Part shown: positions 1 to 13,500 of the stretch, piece after piece
Position numbering within the stretch: the stretch's first letter is position 1
Layout: every line of letters starts with the position of its first letter
DNA from: Haliotis asinina
Taxonomy: Eukaryota; Mollusca; Gastropoda; Lepetellida; Haliotidae
Assembly (NCBI RefSeq): GCF_037392515.1
Contig: NC_090290.1
Coordinates: forward strand, 26,061,753-26,125,752
Direction: 5' to 3'
Length of the DNA: 64,000 nt
Made by a program: the position numbers and the translations under genes
Notes under the pieces: model-generated
The model's database searches: none
Seen by the model: only the letters and a program-made list of their open reading frames with translations
What the model was told of the DNA's origin: nothing

Positions 1-1039
1 AATACTGATGTGTGTAGCGTAAACTAAGCTCACTCAGTCGCTTCCTTTGTCATTAAAGACATGAATGTAGCCTCTCATCTAGCACCAGTGTGTATGTAAA
101 TACGAGGGGTGATAAATGAGATGTGAAGACCAAATGACATTCTCACATTTTGTGGAGCTCCTCATAACTGTCCTCGAAGTTATGGCGTCATTGCTCGTGA
201 CTAAGAAATGGATTCCAACTAGAGATTTCTACATGCCAAGGAACAGATGTCCCAGATCACTAGAACAGAGTTCAACGCTCAGTGATTCCTGTCGTGACAA
301 AGATATGCTACCAAATTGTTGTTGGTGATGACATCCATCTGGCAGGCCATGGCAAGATTCGTCACATCATAGTACATCCCTATTCCAAGGCCGTAGTTAA
401 CTTTACTGACTTAATCAACTTTAAAATAGTGTTATATCAAATCAAAAATAGCTGTGAAAATATTATTGGGGGACACCTGCTCCCAGCCGTTCGGTTTTAA
501 CTGCCCTGCATGCAGATAAACCACCGGCTCCGACTATGACACCTCGAGCAGAGACGCGCTCCTGTCCACGATGTTGTCAAAATATGACTGATCCCTCATA
601 GGTAACGCCCGATATCAACTGATAAAATCGTTATCAGTTTCGAGGGGTTTTCGGTTGGGGTAATCACATCTGTCTTTTCTATAGAGGCTTCACGTCTGAA
701 ATTGTACAAATTACGACAGTGGAGTCGTTTTGCTTGTAACATCCAGTGAAAACTGCATTTAATTATGAAAATGTAACAGACAAACGTGTTTTAAAAAACA
801 ACTTAACATAAAATGCAACATATAAAATTTGTACCTTCTCGTTTTTTTCTGAACTGTATACTTTTTGTAATTTAAGAAAAAGAAGGGGAACGTGAAAAGT
901 TATCAGTAATCTGATCGGAAATACCAAAGGAACTAGTCTTTTTGTTCTTATCAAAGCCATTGGTGAGATCCGGACTGAAAAATGTCTCTAGGTTATAGGG
1001 ATACAGCCAATAGGAGCAAAATCCTTCACTGTAAATAAA
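1..1039. other. Unassigned upstream stretch
   Basis: I recognise no gene here. Open frames at 116-328 and 282-500 on the + strand are short, have no motif I know, and may be transposon debris. A small hairpin (CTGATAA / TTATCAG around AATCG) lies near 619-635. Nothing else is supported. Confidence 0.3.
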
Positions 1040-1325
1040 ACGTTGTCAATTTGACATTTTTTTTCATTTGACATTAATGACTTGTCAGACTGAACATTGA
1101 GGGTTGTCAGTATGGCAACCCATGTTGTTGACAACACCGACAGTCTTGTAATTGTTTGCTTCGAACGAAATATTCAGTAGATATCTTATATGTTGACGAT
1201 CGTGTTTAAGGTTTAACCACGCATTTTGCATAGGATATGCGTTGACAATAGCTAATTGTCAAAGCATTGTCATATCGTCAGTTTTCTCACAATTTGGGTA
1301 CACAAGGTTGTCAAACTTGACGGAT
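1040..1325. promoter_or_regulatory. Dense cluster of TTGTCA/TTGACA hexamers
   Basis: About ten TTGTCA or TTGACA words occur on the two strands in under 300 bp, several of them facing each other. TGACA is the core bound by TALE homeodomain proteins (Meis/TGIF type), so an enhancer is one reading. A decayed repeat made of inverted short words is another. No gene is seen close to it, and the functional reading is inference only. Confidence 0.25.
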
Positions 1326-1529
1326 TGAGGGCATGCGCAGTTCTAATATCGTTCACGGTGGAGGTTACCATGAGCGAAGTGCACGACGTCAGGAGCGTCA
1401 AACGATAAATAAGCATGCCTGAATACACCGCTACAGGATACAATGGAAGGAAGAGGAAATTCTACACTGTGATCTACAATATGAACGATATATAACTGTT
1501 GCAAAAATGAGAAATAACGCTAATTAGGA

Positions 1530-2250
1530 GATACACATCATGTGTTGGCCAATATTTCATTTGAAACCTCCGGCTGACGCCGTCGGTTCCCGTCCTTCAA
1601 ATACTCAATAAAACCTTGAAATTGGTCAATACACGATGTTTATCGACATTGTAAACAAAAAGGTAAACTAAAGGGTTTTACTGTCTGCACTCGTTTACAT
1701 CGACATTGTAAACAAAAAGGTAAACTAAAGGGTTTTACTGTCTGCACTCGTTTACATCGAGTAGGGGTACAGCAGTGATGTGTCATTCACACTCCGGCGC
1801 AGCGATGACTTAGCATAACAAACTATGCTGGCTGGCCGCATGGAACTGTGGGTAGGAGAGCTAGTGCTGGTCATTTCAGCTGGTCATTCTAACTTTACGT
1901 CACAGTATGTTTTGAAGGACGTCACCTCTGTTGATTACACAACAAAACAATGGTTTGCAATACGCAGCGAACAGTCTTGCAGTTTCCTGGAATTGAATAC
2001 CATTTGATCATGTTTTTCAACCAATCAGATTACAGAACACAGTGACATTTGGTTTACAATCATTGTTACCTACGAGGGAACAATGCCATGACATCACGGT
2101 TCTTCTCTGACGTTACGTTCTACATGCGACGACGGCGGGTGTTTGAAAGTAGATTTGGATTTATTTTCGGTAATAAACTGATTGTTATTTTCGTACCAGT
2201 GACATACACTCGTGGCTAAATGTCGGTAATATTATCCTCAATGTATGTCA
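1530..2250 (+). repeat. Interspersed repeat family R1, copy 1
   Basis: This block shares many collinear stretches with 14,850-15,300: the phrase around TTTATCGACA(T/C)TGTAAAC, then GGTTTTACTG, then CAGCAGTGATGTGTCAT, then CATTTGATCATGTTTTT and CCAATCAGAT. Its 3' part resembles 19,740-19,960 (ATGTCA/CACATTTCTTC, GGTAATAAAC). It is therefore a dispersed repeat, probably non-autonomous. No coding capacity or clear termini were found. Confidence 0.55.
1639..1757 (+). repeat. 57-bp tandem duplication
   Basis: Two near-perfect head-to-tail copies of a 57-bp segment that starts at ATCGACATTGTAAACAAAAA and ends at TCTGCACTCGTTTAC. It lies inside repeat R1. The other R1 copy at 14.9 kb has only one such segment, so the duplication is local. 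Confidence 0.8.
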
Positions 2251-2589
2251 TGTAAATAAATTATTTTGGATCAAATCTGGCTGTTATTTCAATTTATAAA
2301 CGAGTGTTAAGAAATTACTATTAGGGAACAGTTTTGTATTCCAAACAAAAATGATTTTAGACCAAATCCCTTATAATTAAAACACATAATTTGACGTTTG
2401 TCGTTATTTTATAAAGTATACATGAAAAGGAATGAGCAGTTCTTCATAGTTCAGGCCATAAGAGTAGTATGATGTTGGAGCATGTCATATGTGAGCGCAG
2501 TAAGGTCAGTACATTCAAGTCGGAGACGAAAATGTATGATCTGACAAAATCTGCTCCCGAAAGTTAAGTCAGAATGACAATAGATACTC

Positions 2590-2765
2590 AGTTACCCACG
2601 CTTGTTGTAAGAGACGACTAACGGGATCGGGTGGTCAGGCTGGCGGACTTGGTTGACACCAGAGACCATATTATATGGTCTCTGTTGACACCTATCATGG
2701 TGACACCTATCATAGGAAGAATGTTGCGTAGTGTGGCGTGTAACGGCCAACTAAAGGCCATCAAA
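2590..2765 (-). repeat. SINE-like repeat, degraded - strand copy
   Basis: The words GACTAACGGGATCGGGTGGTCAGGC and a closing TAGTGTGGCGT match the minus-strand form of the SINE-like family whose fuller copies are at 57,398-57,665 (+) and 18,965-19,205 (-). The middle is lost or diverged. It carries the tiny palindromic insertion at 2,660-2,684. Confidence 0.5.
2660..2684. mobile_element. 25-bp palindromic MITE-like insertion
   Basis: A perfect palindrome of two 12-bp arms (CAGAGACCATAT and its complement) around one T. It is flanked directly by TTGACAC on both sides (2,653-2,659 and 2,685-2,691). The arms match the terminal repeats of the 75-bp element at 24,373-24,447. It looks like two transposon ends joined with almost nothing between them. 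Confidence 0.65.
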
Positions 2766-3284
2766 TAGCGCTTGAAGTAGCCAGCATTATATATAATTAA
2801 CAATTTGCCTCAATCTGTGATTTGCTGATTTGGAAACATTTTTCTGCAGACGCAACATTTTCAGCGAAAAGTACCCTGGCAGCCAAACAACGTACGCCTA
2901 AGCTAGATTAATCTGAAAGCAGGCGACCACCTGTTACGCGACAGTTGACTTCAGCGAGGCACCTATGGCTTCTGAGTGGACCCATGGAAATAGCTGATGA
3001 CATCGTCTGATGTTTTCAGATGGCTGTAAACTTTGTCAACAAATAAGTTGAGATGGGTATTACGTCGCATCGGCATTATTTCAGACATACAACGACGAGA
3101 CCAAGTCTGCTTACATGGAGGTTTAAGTGCAAATCTTAAAGGAGCTGGGTTTTTTTTAAAGAACCAAGCAAAACAAGCATGTTTATTAATTGGATTATCA
3201 TTTACAAACTGAAAAAGCAATAGCACCAAATCTAGTCACATTACACCGTAACAATGGTGTGCAATTAACGATTAGGCTGTTAAC

Positions 3285-3410
3285 GTGTGAGTGAATGAGT
3301 TTAGTTTTACGCAACACTCGGCAATATTCAAGCTATATGGTCTGTAAATAAGCGAGTTTAGATCAGACAATCCAGTGATCAGGTTCTTAACGAACATCAT
3401 GGGGTTAAGG
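3285..3410 (+). repeat. SINE-like repeat, 5' fragment
   Basis: Begins GTGAGTGAATGAGTTTAGTTTTACG and contains the family words CAATATTC, GCTATATGG and CTGTAAATAA. It stops before the 3' half of the family. Confidence 0.6.
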
Positions 3411-4573
3411 TAAGGCGGCATGACATATTTGTATTAGGTTCTGCATTACATGAGGCTGGATCGCCATGCTTGCTTAACAGAATTGCATATTTGTCTAAGG
3501 AAGTACGTTTCACTGGACAGTAATAATAATTTGTGAACTTATTCTGCGTATGCCTGCATATACAGTGTGTATGTACTCCAAGCGTTCACATTATTTCCTT
3601 GGTCAGTTGATCAGTTTGCACTGCGGCCTGTAAGCCAGACACATCTGTAGGTGTATTTTCGTGGGATAGGACTGAAGTCCTAGAAACTCTCAGACGTCAA
3701 GCTGCTAGACACAGTCACCCATCAGCAGCGTACGTTGTTGTACATGTAGAATTTGGTACGAGTAGACACCAGCAAACATGCATATATTAATACTGTGCGT
3801 ATTAGTTGATCACGTTAGTCACTGAAAGCATCCCTCTTATGGATATATTACATAATCTTACATTCAGACGACTACCTTTGAAATATACAATAAAGCCATA
3901 TGTTGTTTGAACTGTTTGGTTTACACATAGGTAGTTACAAGAATTAACACTAGTATAGCCTACCTTAAATTCATGTGTCTTTGAAAGTAAGCATCTGGTA
4001 ACGATTACCATGGCAAACAAAATGTACTGAAGCACAAAATGAGTTACGTAGCTGCTTAAAAACATGAAATGCCGAGTACATTACGTATAAATGTGTTAAT
4101 TAAATGTCTAAAGATGGTAAATATATTAACCGACGATTAGATAAATGTTTCCCCAAATTAAGTTCTCTACGATTCTACATCATTCTATAGTTCGTGTCCA
4201 ACAAAATGTATGCGCCGTGGTTGTTCGAACAGCTTCCAATATTTCCTTAAATGGCAATAGAATAGAATCGAACATTCGCCAGTATTGGCTGGGCACACCC
4301 CGGCGCAGTGATGACTTAGCATGAACTCTGGGTAGGAGAGTGGTTATTGGGATGCTGTTGCTATTACATTGTAAGTTTCGAATCCACGTAAGTTTAGTTG
4401 CGACTGGAAAGTTATTCTTCTGTTCGTCAAGGCATGAACTAGTTTATCAAAGAATATGTAGAAATGATAAATAACTTCATTATTGACTAAACCAATTCTT
4501 ATCAAAGAACTAAGTGAAACCGAATACGAAACTATTCCCGAGGTAGACATTCAGAGCTGTCGAGCCAAGTAAG
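3411..4573. other. Region upstream of the HMG-box gene
   Basis: No protein or RNA gene is recognised. At 4,288-4,340 a short stretch (CCGGCGCAGTGATGACTTAGCAT, GGGTAGGAGAG) repeats 1,793-1,862 of repeat R1, so R1 debris reaches to within about 230 bp of the HMG gene's start codon. The promoter should lie in the last few hundred bases, but I see no clear TATA box. Confidence 0.35.
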
Positions 4574-7500
4574 ATGTCGACGGAGACTTTGGAGGCCCAG
4601 CTAGCAACAATTGCACAAGAAAGTGCATTCCTGAAGAAATATTTCTCTCTTAGGAACAAATGCGAACAGATGCACCAGGTAATTGACCGCTTGAAGATTT
4701 ACTTACAGATAACGCAGTCATAAAACTCTGTATGTGATGGTGATCGAAATTAGGACATTTCTTACATGTAGATTGTTCTGCTGCATGTCTACGACTACTG
4801 TGCTATTTAAAAACTAAATGTATGTATCAGCCAACCATTAGGTGATATGAGAGCTTTGTAAATGCATTTCAGGTAATACTGCAGTTTTAGTTCTAATATG
4901 CCCGGTTTCCCGACTGCGGTTCTTCCACTCACCGAGTTTCACGTTTAGACCTCTTTTAAACTCTTTTAAAGTTTTAATCCCTTATTTTGCTATGCTAGTT
5001 GTATTGGAGTAGAAGATCCATAGGGCCGTGGCGATTCCAAATTATGTACTATGCAGAGAACGCATACCTTCAGAGGTCTCATGTGTTTGGTTCTAAATAT
5101 CTGAAAATATAACTGAAAAAAAACCCAATTTGATATACTTAAAATATATATTATTAATTATAATATATATTATGTTATTATACTATAATTATTGGTCCAT
5201 AAGAATGGACCGAAGTGGTCCCAAGAATTATCTGTATTCAAACCTATAAAAGACAGGTCAAATGTGTGCAGAGTGAGAACAATTCTGATCCTGACCCCAT
5301 TATTGGTCCAGCTCAAAGATCACTAATCAGACATTTTGCTCCTTTAAGGAGTTGATGTCAGTGAGTGACTATGGGTTTGATTCTGCTTTGGGCAGTAGTT
5401 TGTATTCCAGGTACATCAGTATGTCAGATTCAAGCATGAGGAAATTCCAGAGTGACAAAGTTCTGATATTTTGTGAAGCACTTAAACATATAACTGAAAA
5501 ACCTAGGAACAATATCATTGGAAACTGGGATTCAAACACATGGTAATAGGTTTCCGGTATGCTGTATCACACCTTAGTTGATTGATTCACCCTTCTTCAG
5601 GAGTTGATCTCATGTTATATACTGTTTCAGGCAAATGAGAAGCTGGTGAACAGGATTCAACATGTTAAAAAACTGATTAAAAGGACAAAGAGAGAAAGGA
5701 GGTATGTGAATTGGTGTGATTCTAAACCATGTGAAAATATGGTCATTCATTACCTGCTTGTGTAGGGACTTAAGTTACAAATTTATTGCTAGAATGTGGT
5801 CCAAGTGGGTTGAGACAAAACAGACCAGCAGCTTTGGTGAAGACATACCAGGCAAATGACCGACACAAACATCTTACTGTTCAGTCACAGACTGAGAGAA
5901 ATTCTGTGGGTGGTTTTTGAAAGGTTGAGATGGCATATGAAGTGACTCTTGCAGAGATTCAGGTTTTCATCTTAACTATCCAACACATAGATCTACCAGT
6001 TAGAACGTCAATATATGTCAATACTGAATTTATACCAAGTTAAGGGATATGGAAGATTTATAGATGCGTAGTTTTTTGCTTGACTTTTTAATTAAGGTTA
6101 TGAAAATTATACATGCTGTAAGCAGCTGGTGAACATCTTTCTATCTCTATTCAACCTTGTATGTCGACATGTGATCTGTGTACTAAGTTTAGGCGGCATG
6201 TTTCAGGTACTTAGTTAGCCGACTAGAGGAACATGGAGACAACTTTCGTGAAGCACAGGTGCCAGTTATGTGGGAGGTATGAACCTGTGAACTCAATAAT
6301 GCAGAACTCACTCTGTTGAACAGAGCAAGGTTATAGCTGTTGTTGTTTTTTGTTGTTTGTTTATCAAGGTAACATTCCGACATCCTTTCTGATCAGAAGG
6401 TGAACAGAATAAAAAATATCACATCAAATGCACCCTTCTTGAGACTGATGGTCTGGATTTATGGTTATTACAAGGAGCACCTTTTGAATTATTGTTGTTG
6501 AAGTCATGGTGTTAGCTCTTTATGTGGTTAACATGAATAGTAATAAGTCTATTATATGATCACCTTATTGCTGGTTCGTTTCCCTGATATGATGTAGGGT
6601 CTATAGCTCAAACGTAACTTTGTGTGTTCATAAATTGAAACATTTATATGTAACAAGCATGTCTAATGTTACATATTTCATAATGTGTAAATGTTTCTAT
6701 GTTTACAGTATGACTTATTCATTCTTGCTTCAGGAGGATCAGCTTTATAACTTGTTGCGTTCTCCGCCTCCATACCCAGGTTCAGGGTCTGAGGCAGAGT
6801 CGGCCTCCAAAGCTCGTCCCTCTGCATTGTCATCCATACAACCTCTACTGCAGGCACACGGGATGTCAAGCGAAGCCCCTGCAAACAAAAAAGGAAAAAA
6901 AATCAAGCAGGAGAAAGAAAAGGATCCTCTTGCCCCAAAGAAACCTGTTAATGCTTTTATGCTATTTCGACAGCAAAGAAGAGCAGGAATTCAAGAAGAG
7001 TATTTTAAGGTGCGTTGATCCTCCATAAATTCAATGGTCTTTGGCTGTCCCTCGTACAACTGAGAGGAATCTAGAATTCCAAACTTTTTGTTCAGTTCTT
7101 TACATTATTCCATATCCTGACTTACATTATTGCATATCTTTCCTTCACTTCCAAAATTCAGTGGAAACCTCTGTCCTATTTTCTAGTGAACAGTCTAGAA
7201 ATAACTCACCTCAGATTGTCACTTTCTCCATTATTGCCCACCAGAACGGTTTATTGGTCTCCTTTGTATCCTATTTCAAGTTACCACTTTTGTATTTGGC
7301 TTAAATATTCAAAATCTTATGACATACTGGGAACACTGGCAATTTCTCCAAGATCCGTTCGTGAACCTTATCCTGCGCGAAGGTTATCAGATCTATCTAA
7401 GGGCCATGCCTGCTTTGACATCACAGATGTCAATGTTACTCTGTCCAGAAATGCTAAGGGTCAAGTTGACAGAGGCCATTGAATCACTACTCTGAAAAGG

Positions 7501-10500
7501 AACAGCAGAGATTCTGCATCCACACAAGATAATTATGACTAATATTCTATTCGCCAGTACAGTCGTGCCCCGTTTATCTGAACCTCAGATATCCGGAAAA
7601 CTCGTCTTCCGAACGAAAATTCCTTAAAACAAATTCACAATGTTGTAAAATTACTCACCTATCCGGAAATTCGGTTTCCATAACCGTATGGTTATTTTCA
7701 CATAGAAAACACTCAATTTTGTGCATTTTTTGTCTCGTATATCTGGATGGTTGAGCACCTCAGTGTTTACACACGCTATTACCGAGGGCCTCGTGTGATG
7801 TAACAAAGAAGTCGTCAGTCTTTGAAGCGTGAGAAGATTAACTACCTTTGAGTAGCAAGGTTACACTGAGTTAATTTTGAGGCGCGTCAATTTGTGGGTC
7901 ACTATAATTAATTTATCCAGATGATCAAGCAAGCCGGGACAGCTGTGAACGAAAAGACAATTGCTAACTGCTTTTGTCATGTGGACATTATCCAATCAAA
8001 TGAGGACCCTCAAGAAGACATGGCCTTGTCGGAACTTCGCGATGTACTACGATCCTGTGCACAAGTTGAAACTGTGACTGTTACTGCTGATGATCTTGTG
8101 AATGTCAACAGTGACGAACTGACCGGCGAAAGTCCCCTTGCTTTTCTATACAACCGGTGCAAAAGGCTATGATTGATTTCTTCAGGCGAGCATAACTGCA
8201 TGAACAGGTATGAGACATTGTATGCACTGATATTTGTTTATGTGTAATCAGTAAAGATTATGTCTCATGCCTGCTATGTTCATTTCTTTGTCCATTTCTT
8301 TGTACATATTGCCCGTGATTCAGATATCCAAAAATTCACTTATCCGGATAAAATAATAATACAATACAATAAAAACAATAAATGATAAACGGGGCATGGC
8401 TGTATTCCTAGTACCAAAGAAGAATAAAGAAAAGTTTCATCTCATGTAAAATATTAAGGAGTTAACTTACATCACCTACTGAAGCCCGAGAAATTCAAGA
8501 TGCTGAATCTGCCAAACTGAGACATCTCATAATATCAAACTTGGCAAGCATAGGTCTGCAAAGTGCATATCTGCACATCCGTTGAGAAGGTTCCTGCGCT
8601 TCCGGGGATCAACATTACCAATAGAAAGTCTTTCCCTTCATAATATCTTCGACCCTGTGGATATATACTCACATGACCAAGCCCATAGTAGCCTATCTAC
8701 ACTTAAGAAACATCTACCTAGACAATGGCATCTAGGCTCACTACTTAGCAGATCTACACAGACTAGAGTTTGATTTATCTACTGACTCAAATGAGCTGTC
8801 TAGTCAGCATATTTGAAGATCTAAAGTTTCTAGGCGTCAGGTAATAAAGGTACCAGAGGATCACTGGTTTGAAATACAGGCTTGCCTCCCACAAGCACTC
8901 AGTGCAGCTCTACCAGTCCAAACATGGTGAATAAGATATGTGACATGAATCTTGGATAAAGAATACCCACAAATATTCACAAATACAATATTGTAGTTAA
9001 GTGATTGATGCACAACATGGAGCCCTCATTTTGACTGTTGTAGTAATAACCAGTGATCTGCCACATGATACTCAGATTTGGTTTGCAGTAGAGTAATACA
9101 TGTAGTTATAGTCCTCAGTGCCATGTGCAGCCTTTGCAAACTAACATCACTTGCACTACTGCAAGGCTAGTGCATAGTCCATTCTTGCATATCTCACTTT
9201 GAAAAAAAGGACATAAGGGCTAAGTAAAACGTAATAGTAAAAAATGTAAATATTCATTCATAGTCCGTGCCGGTGACCATGATTAAGGGATTGAATTCAT
9301 GAAGAGCTTCGGTTCAATTCACCGAATATGTTGTATCATAACAGCCTTAATCCTCAGTCTATTCATATCCGCGCAGGTACTTATGGGCAGATTCAGACTT
9401 CAATTGAGATCAATCCAGAGGTTCCTGAAACCATACCTAGATCACCAGGGTGTATCGGTACACCCTCCCCTACATCTGAAGGAATACATAAATTGTAGAC
9501 GATAATGTCGAATGTTTGCTGAGGCACATACAGTCAGGCCGTGTTAGTCCGGACCCCGACAATCCGATTCCCATGATATCCGAACAATAGCTAGCTGTAA
9601 CCAATCTTGTTTACTATGTAAACTCATTACCTGTTGATTCAGTAATCCGGTGCTTCACTCTCCGTATCCATACGTTAATCAGCGGTAACAGATTAGGTAT
9701 TTACACAAAGTTTTGCTTCATTAATCCGGCAGTACATCAAAAAGGTTTGGATAATCCCTTCACACCATGAGCCCCATTAAGTGGTAATTGTTAAGTGACA
9801 CTTGCGAGTTGAAGATGTCGTTAATTTGTGATTTTGATCAATTAGTAGGTCTCACTTTTGGTTAGTTGGAATAATACCTGTCATGCTTACTTCCTGTATA
9901 AAACACTGATCGTGTCAAAATGAGATCAGCTGACGCTTGTCAGTTATAATGGCAAGTCCCGCCCCTAGGCATAAAAGATGTGAAATTACTGCCGCACAAA
10001 AAAGAGAAAACCCTAAAGCCAATTTTGTTCTTATCTGTAAACATTTTGGTCAAGAATTCGGACATTCTATCAGCAAGAGCACAATTTCGGACATCGGATA
10101 TGTTTTGTGATTGGCTATGATCATTTGACAGACAGATGCAATCACGTGGTTGACACGTGATCTTACTTCGTGACAATGCTGCCAGTCACAAGGGTGCCAA
10201 TGTCAAACTGACCAACGTGAAAGTTAATTTCTTGCCCCCAAACACCACATCGCACATTCAGCCAATGGATGCTGGCATCATGAGAACTTTCAAGGCCCAC
10301 TACAAGTAATATCTCGTCAAGCATTTCATCCAGTGTGCCGACCGGCCACAGGCGCTTAATCTCCGTGAAGCACAGAGAAAACTGCCTGTTCCGAAGTGAA
10401 AAGCTCCACCATTCAGAACTGTTACCGTCATGTAAATTTCTTTCACAAGTGAGTTTTGTTACGTGTATGTATAATCTATCCAGACATGATTGTATGCATT

Positions 10501-13500
10501 GATTGGTTATTATATGAATATTCAAGTTATTTTGTCTACAAACTGTAATAAAGTCTTTTGATACTTGTACAAAATATTGTTCATATATTTTTGTATTGTC
10601 ATGTCAAAGGGAAGTAACCCTACTGTAGTTGTGTTCATAAAAGTTCGTTTCAGTAGTCCGTACGTTTCACTATCCGAACGTTTTTGATGAAAAACAGAAG
10701 TGTCCGGATTAACGCGGCCTGACTGTAGTTGTAAGAGCTGGCATACAACCTACATCTTTACATTGCCGCCTCACCACAAGACTGGGGTGCCCACCTTGAC
10801 GCACATGTAATGGCAAGAACATGGTCAGAAGAACAGAGACTTCATGTCAATCAGCTAGAGTTTGAGGCAGTCATCAGAGCAATTCAGCATTGGCCAAACC
10901 TCCTCAGAATCAGGTTCCTGATGATAAGAACAGATATTACAGCTGCAGCATTCTTGACCAATCTGCAAGTCATGACAAGATCGGCACCACTGCTAGACTT
11001 AATCTTCCGCCTGTTCAAGCTCACAGACAGTTTCAGCATGGAAATAAACATACTGGCAGATGCATTGTCCAAACCAAACAAACTGGATACTACATCCAGA
11101 GGCCTTCCCACTACTGATCAAGATTGTCCTTTGATAGACCTGTTTGCAACAAGATTCAACAGGCAGATAAAGACGTTCACCTCACAAGTTTCTCACTGTG
11201 GTGATGTAAAGTCACGAGCTGGATGACATCATTGACGGCCTTACATTGTCTCAAATGATATACATAGTTGAAACTAATAGACTGGAATGGGATGATACCT
11301 TTGAAGAGACACTGTACTTTTGTATACTGCTGTGGCTATGGAAACTCAATGGTATATGTTAATTGTCATCGATCACAGACGAAGGTGCAACGTTTCCTGT
11401 ACAAACTGTACACCTTACTCAAGGTCATGGAAAGTATATGATCATGATGATGTAAACATGGGAACTCACTGGAATTTTCAACTTGATTCTGATGTCTTTG
11501 ACAACGAATTTGAAGTAGTGGTTAAAAAAAAACAAGAAACAAAGATTGCCTAGTCCAAAACATGATGATGATGATGATGATGATGACATCAGGCATTTAC
11601 TTTCCGAAACAGAAAGTAAGAATACTTGGAAAAACACAAAGTGAAGGATTGGTGTGTTCAAGCAGTAGCAAAAACAATATAGACAACACTATTCCCGATC
11701 TGAAACAGTGAACGTGTAGTTATCAAAATTTGTTTATTAGGTGTGTCAATGGGGACTGCTACCCTCCAAAGGCCTTGTATTTGATCATACCTGGGCTTCT
11801 TAGGCCGATGAGAGAACAATGCAATGACATAAACTTCTTCAAGTGCAGCGTCTGCTAAAGGCATGACTTGCTAACCTGTATTGCTGAGGTCAAGGGTTAG
11901 TTCAAACTGTGCTGTAAGTATCAGGTAAACCATGGTTAAGATCGAAGGGACCATCGCCAAGGCATGGTACAAGTCTAGTTCATGTGTATCACCAGCGACT
12001 GTTAGCAATTGAACATGTGTAGCACTCCCTTCAGCTCTGGGGTAACATTTGTTGCTGGATAAGAAATATTTACCTTAACATGCAGAAACTATTATGTACT
12101 TCTGCCTATCCTGCCACATGTTTCAGGCCTACCTGTCTCTCTCTCATTTTGATATATGCTGGTGAGGACAAATCAAGGACAGATAACTCTGGTGACCAGT
12201 CATGAAAGAAGCATTTCCTGGTTCTTTCACTGAATCAGTGAATGATCAAAGTGAAAAAGGAATATGATTTGTTATGAGGAAACACTAATGTCAGGTGATA
12301 TATTTTCAGGAACACAGAGATGCTATTTCAGCTCATGAGTTGACAAGGAGGCTGGCCTTGGAATGGGAGAACATGGCAGCGGAGCAGAAAAAGGTCAGTC
12401 TGTTGGGATTGCATCAAATCTCATTTGCAAAACCAGCACATGCTACACGTGTTTTGGTAATTGGGTTCTCCATAGTTTGTAAGGTGATGTGTTAAACTGA
12501 TGTTTCTTACAGAATTTTTATCCAAGTTCAAGCCAAAACATGGCCAGCTTTATTCAATTTGTCATCGTTTTTTTATTATATGTAGCCATTTTTGCACTTA
12601 ATATTTTGTAAAATCTGGTATATTTTGTTAGTATTTTATAGAAGTAAATGCTGATATTGCAAAATAGAAAAAACTAAGGGGGAAAAGTAGGATAATTACA
12701 ATCCACTTTTAACATATGTTGTAAAATGAGTACGTTATGCTGGTCTCTGATCTTCCCTCACACTTGCTGCCTTAGAGAGCATGCACAACAGACCCTTGGA
12801 TCCAGTCTGCAGGGAGCACCTGGCCTGTTCATAACTTCTGCTTGTATAATAATGATGTACATGTGGCAGTCTGTAAATTGTCAAGTCTGGTCCAGAAAAT
12901 CAAGGGATCAACAACATGAAATGATATACATCAACCCAGTCAGCAAGTCTGACCACCTGACTCCATTAGTCAATTTTTACAACAAGCGTGGGTTACTGAA
13001 TATCAATTCTAACCCAAATCTTGACAGGCAGTATCAAAATTGAAGGATTATTAATAGCATTTAACTAGAGCCATGATTGAGTAATGTCTAACACACTTTG
13101 ACCAGTACAAAGTTTTACCTGTTTAGAAGTAAACTTGAAAGTCATGCATTCATGTCATTTTACAACATCACCACTTACCAGAAAGAGCTTCAAATTTACT
13201 ATATCATTTGATCTAGATCGTAGCAGTTAGCTGATTCTAACCATATTTTAACATAGACTTGCTACAGTCATAGCTTTACAGACGCTTTGTACAACAGCAC
13301 CCTGGAAAGTAGCCAGCATTATTTCTCAACAAAATCGCAACAAGTAGTAGCAGCCGCAGTAGAAGTTAGTCTGCTTCTAGTGCATGCTGCATGCACTAGA
13401 AGCCTTATGTCAAGCCTTATGTCAAACTTGCTATTTCAAACTTGCAGATCAGCAGTCAACAAAATATAATATACCTCATTGGATACAAGTTCAGTGATAG

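Larger units (their letters stand above)
7200..11230 (+). mobile_element. DIRS-like retrotransposon remnant, copy A
   Basis: Broken pieces of one tyrosine-recombinase-type (DIRS/Ngaro-like) retrotransposon in intron 4 of the HMG gene. Near 7,322 a frame reads WEHWQFLQDPFVNLILREGYQI, the usual start of the reverse-transcriptase region. At 7,545-7,559 plus 8,405 onward it reads FYSPVFLVPKKNKEKF. Near 8,565 it reads LQSAYLHI, and near 8,665 TKPIVAYLHLR. From 10,770 it reads SPQDWGAHLDAHVMARTWSE and then an RNase H tail with PLIDLFATRFNRQ. Stops and frameshifts are frequent. Two Tigger elements interrupt it. The same family is seen at 28.5-29.1 and 43.4 kb (copy B). No tyrosine recombinase is visible in this copy. 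Confidence 0.75.

Noticed and set aside
116-500. A gene at the left edge
   Set aside because: Two overlapping short frames show no recognised domain, no clear exon borders, and no support from neighbours.
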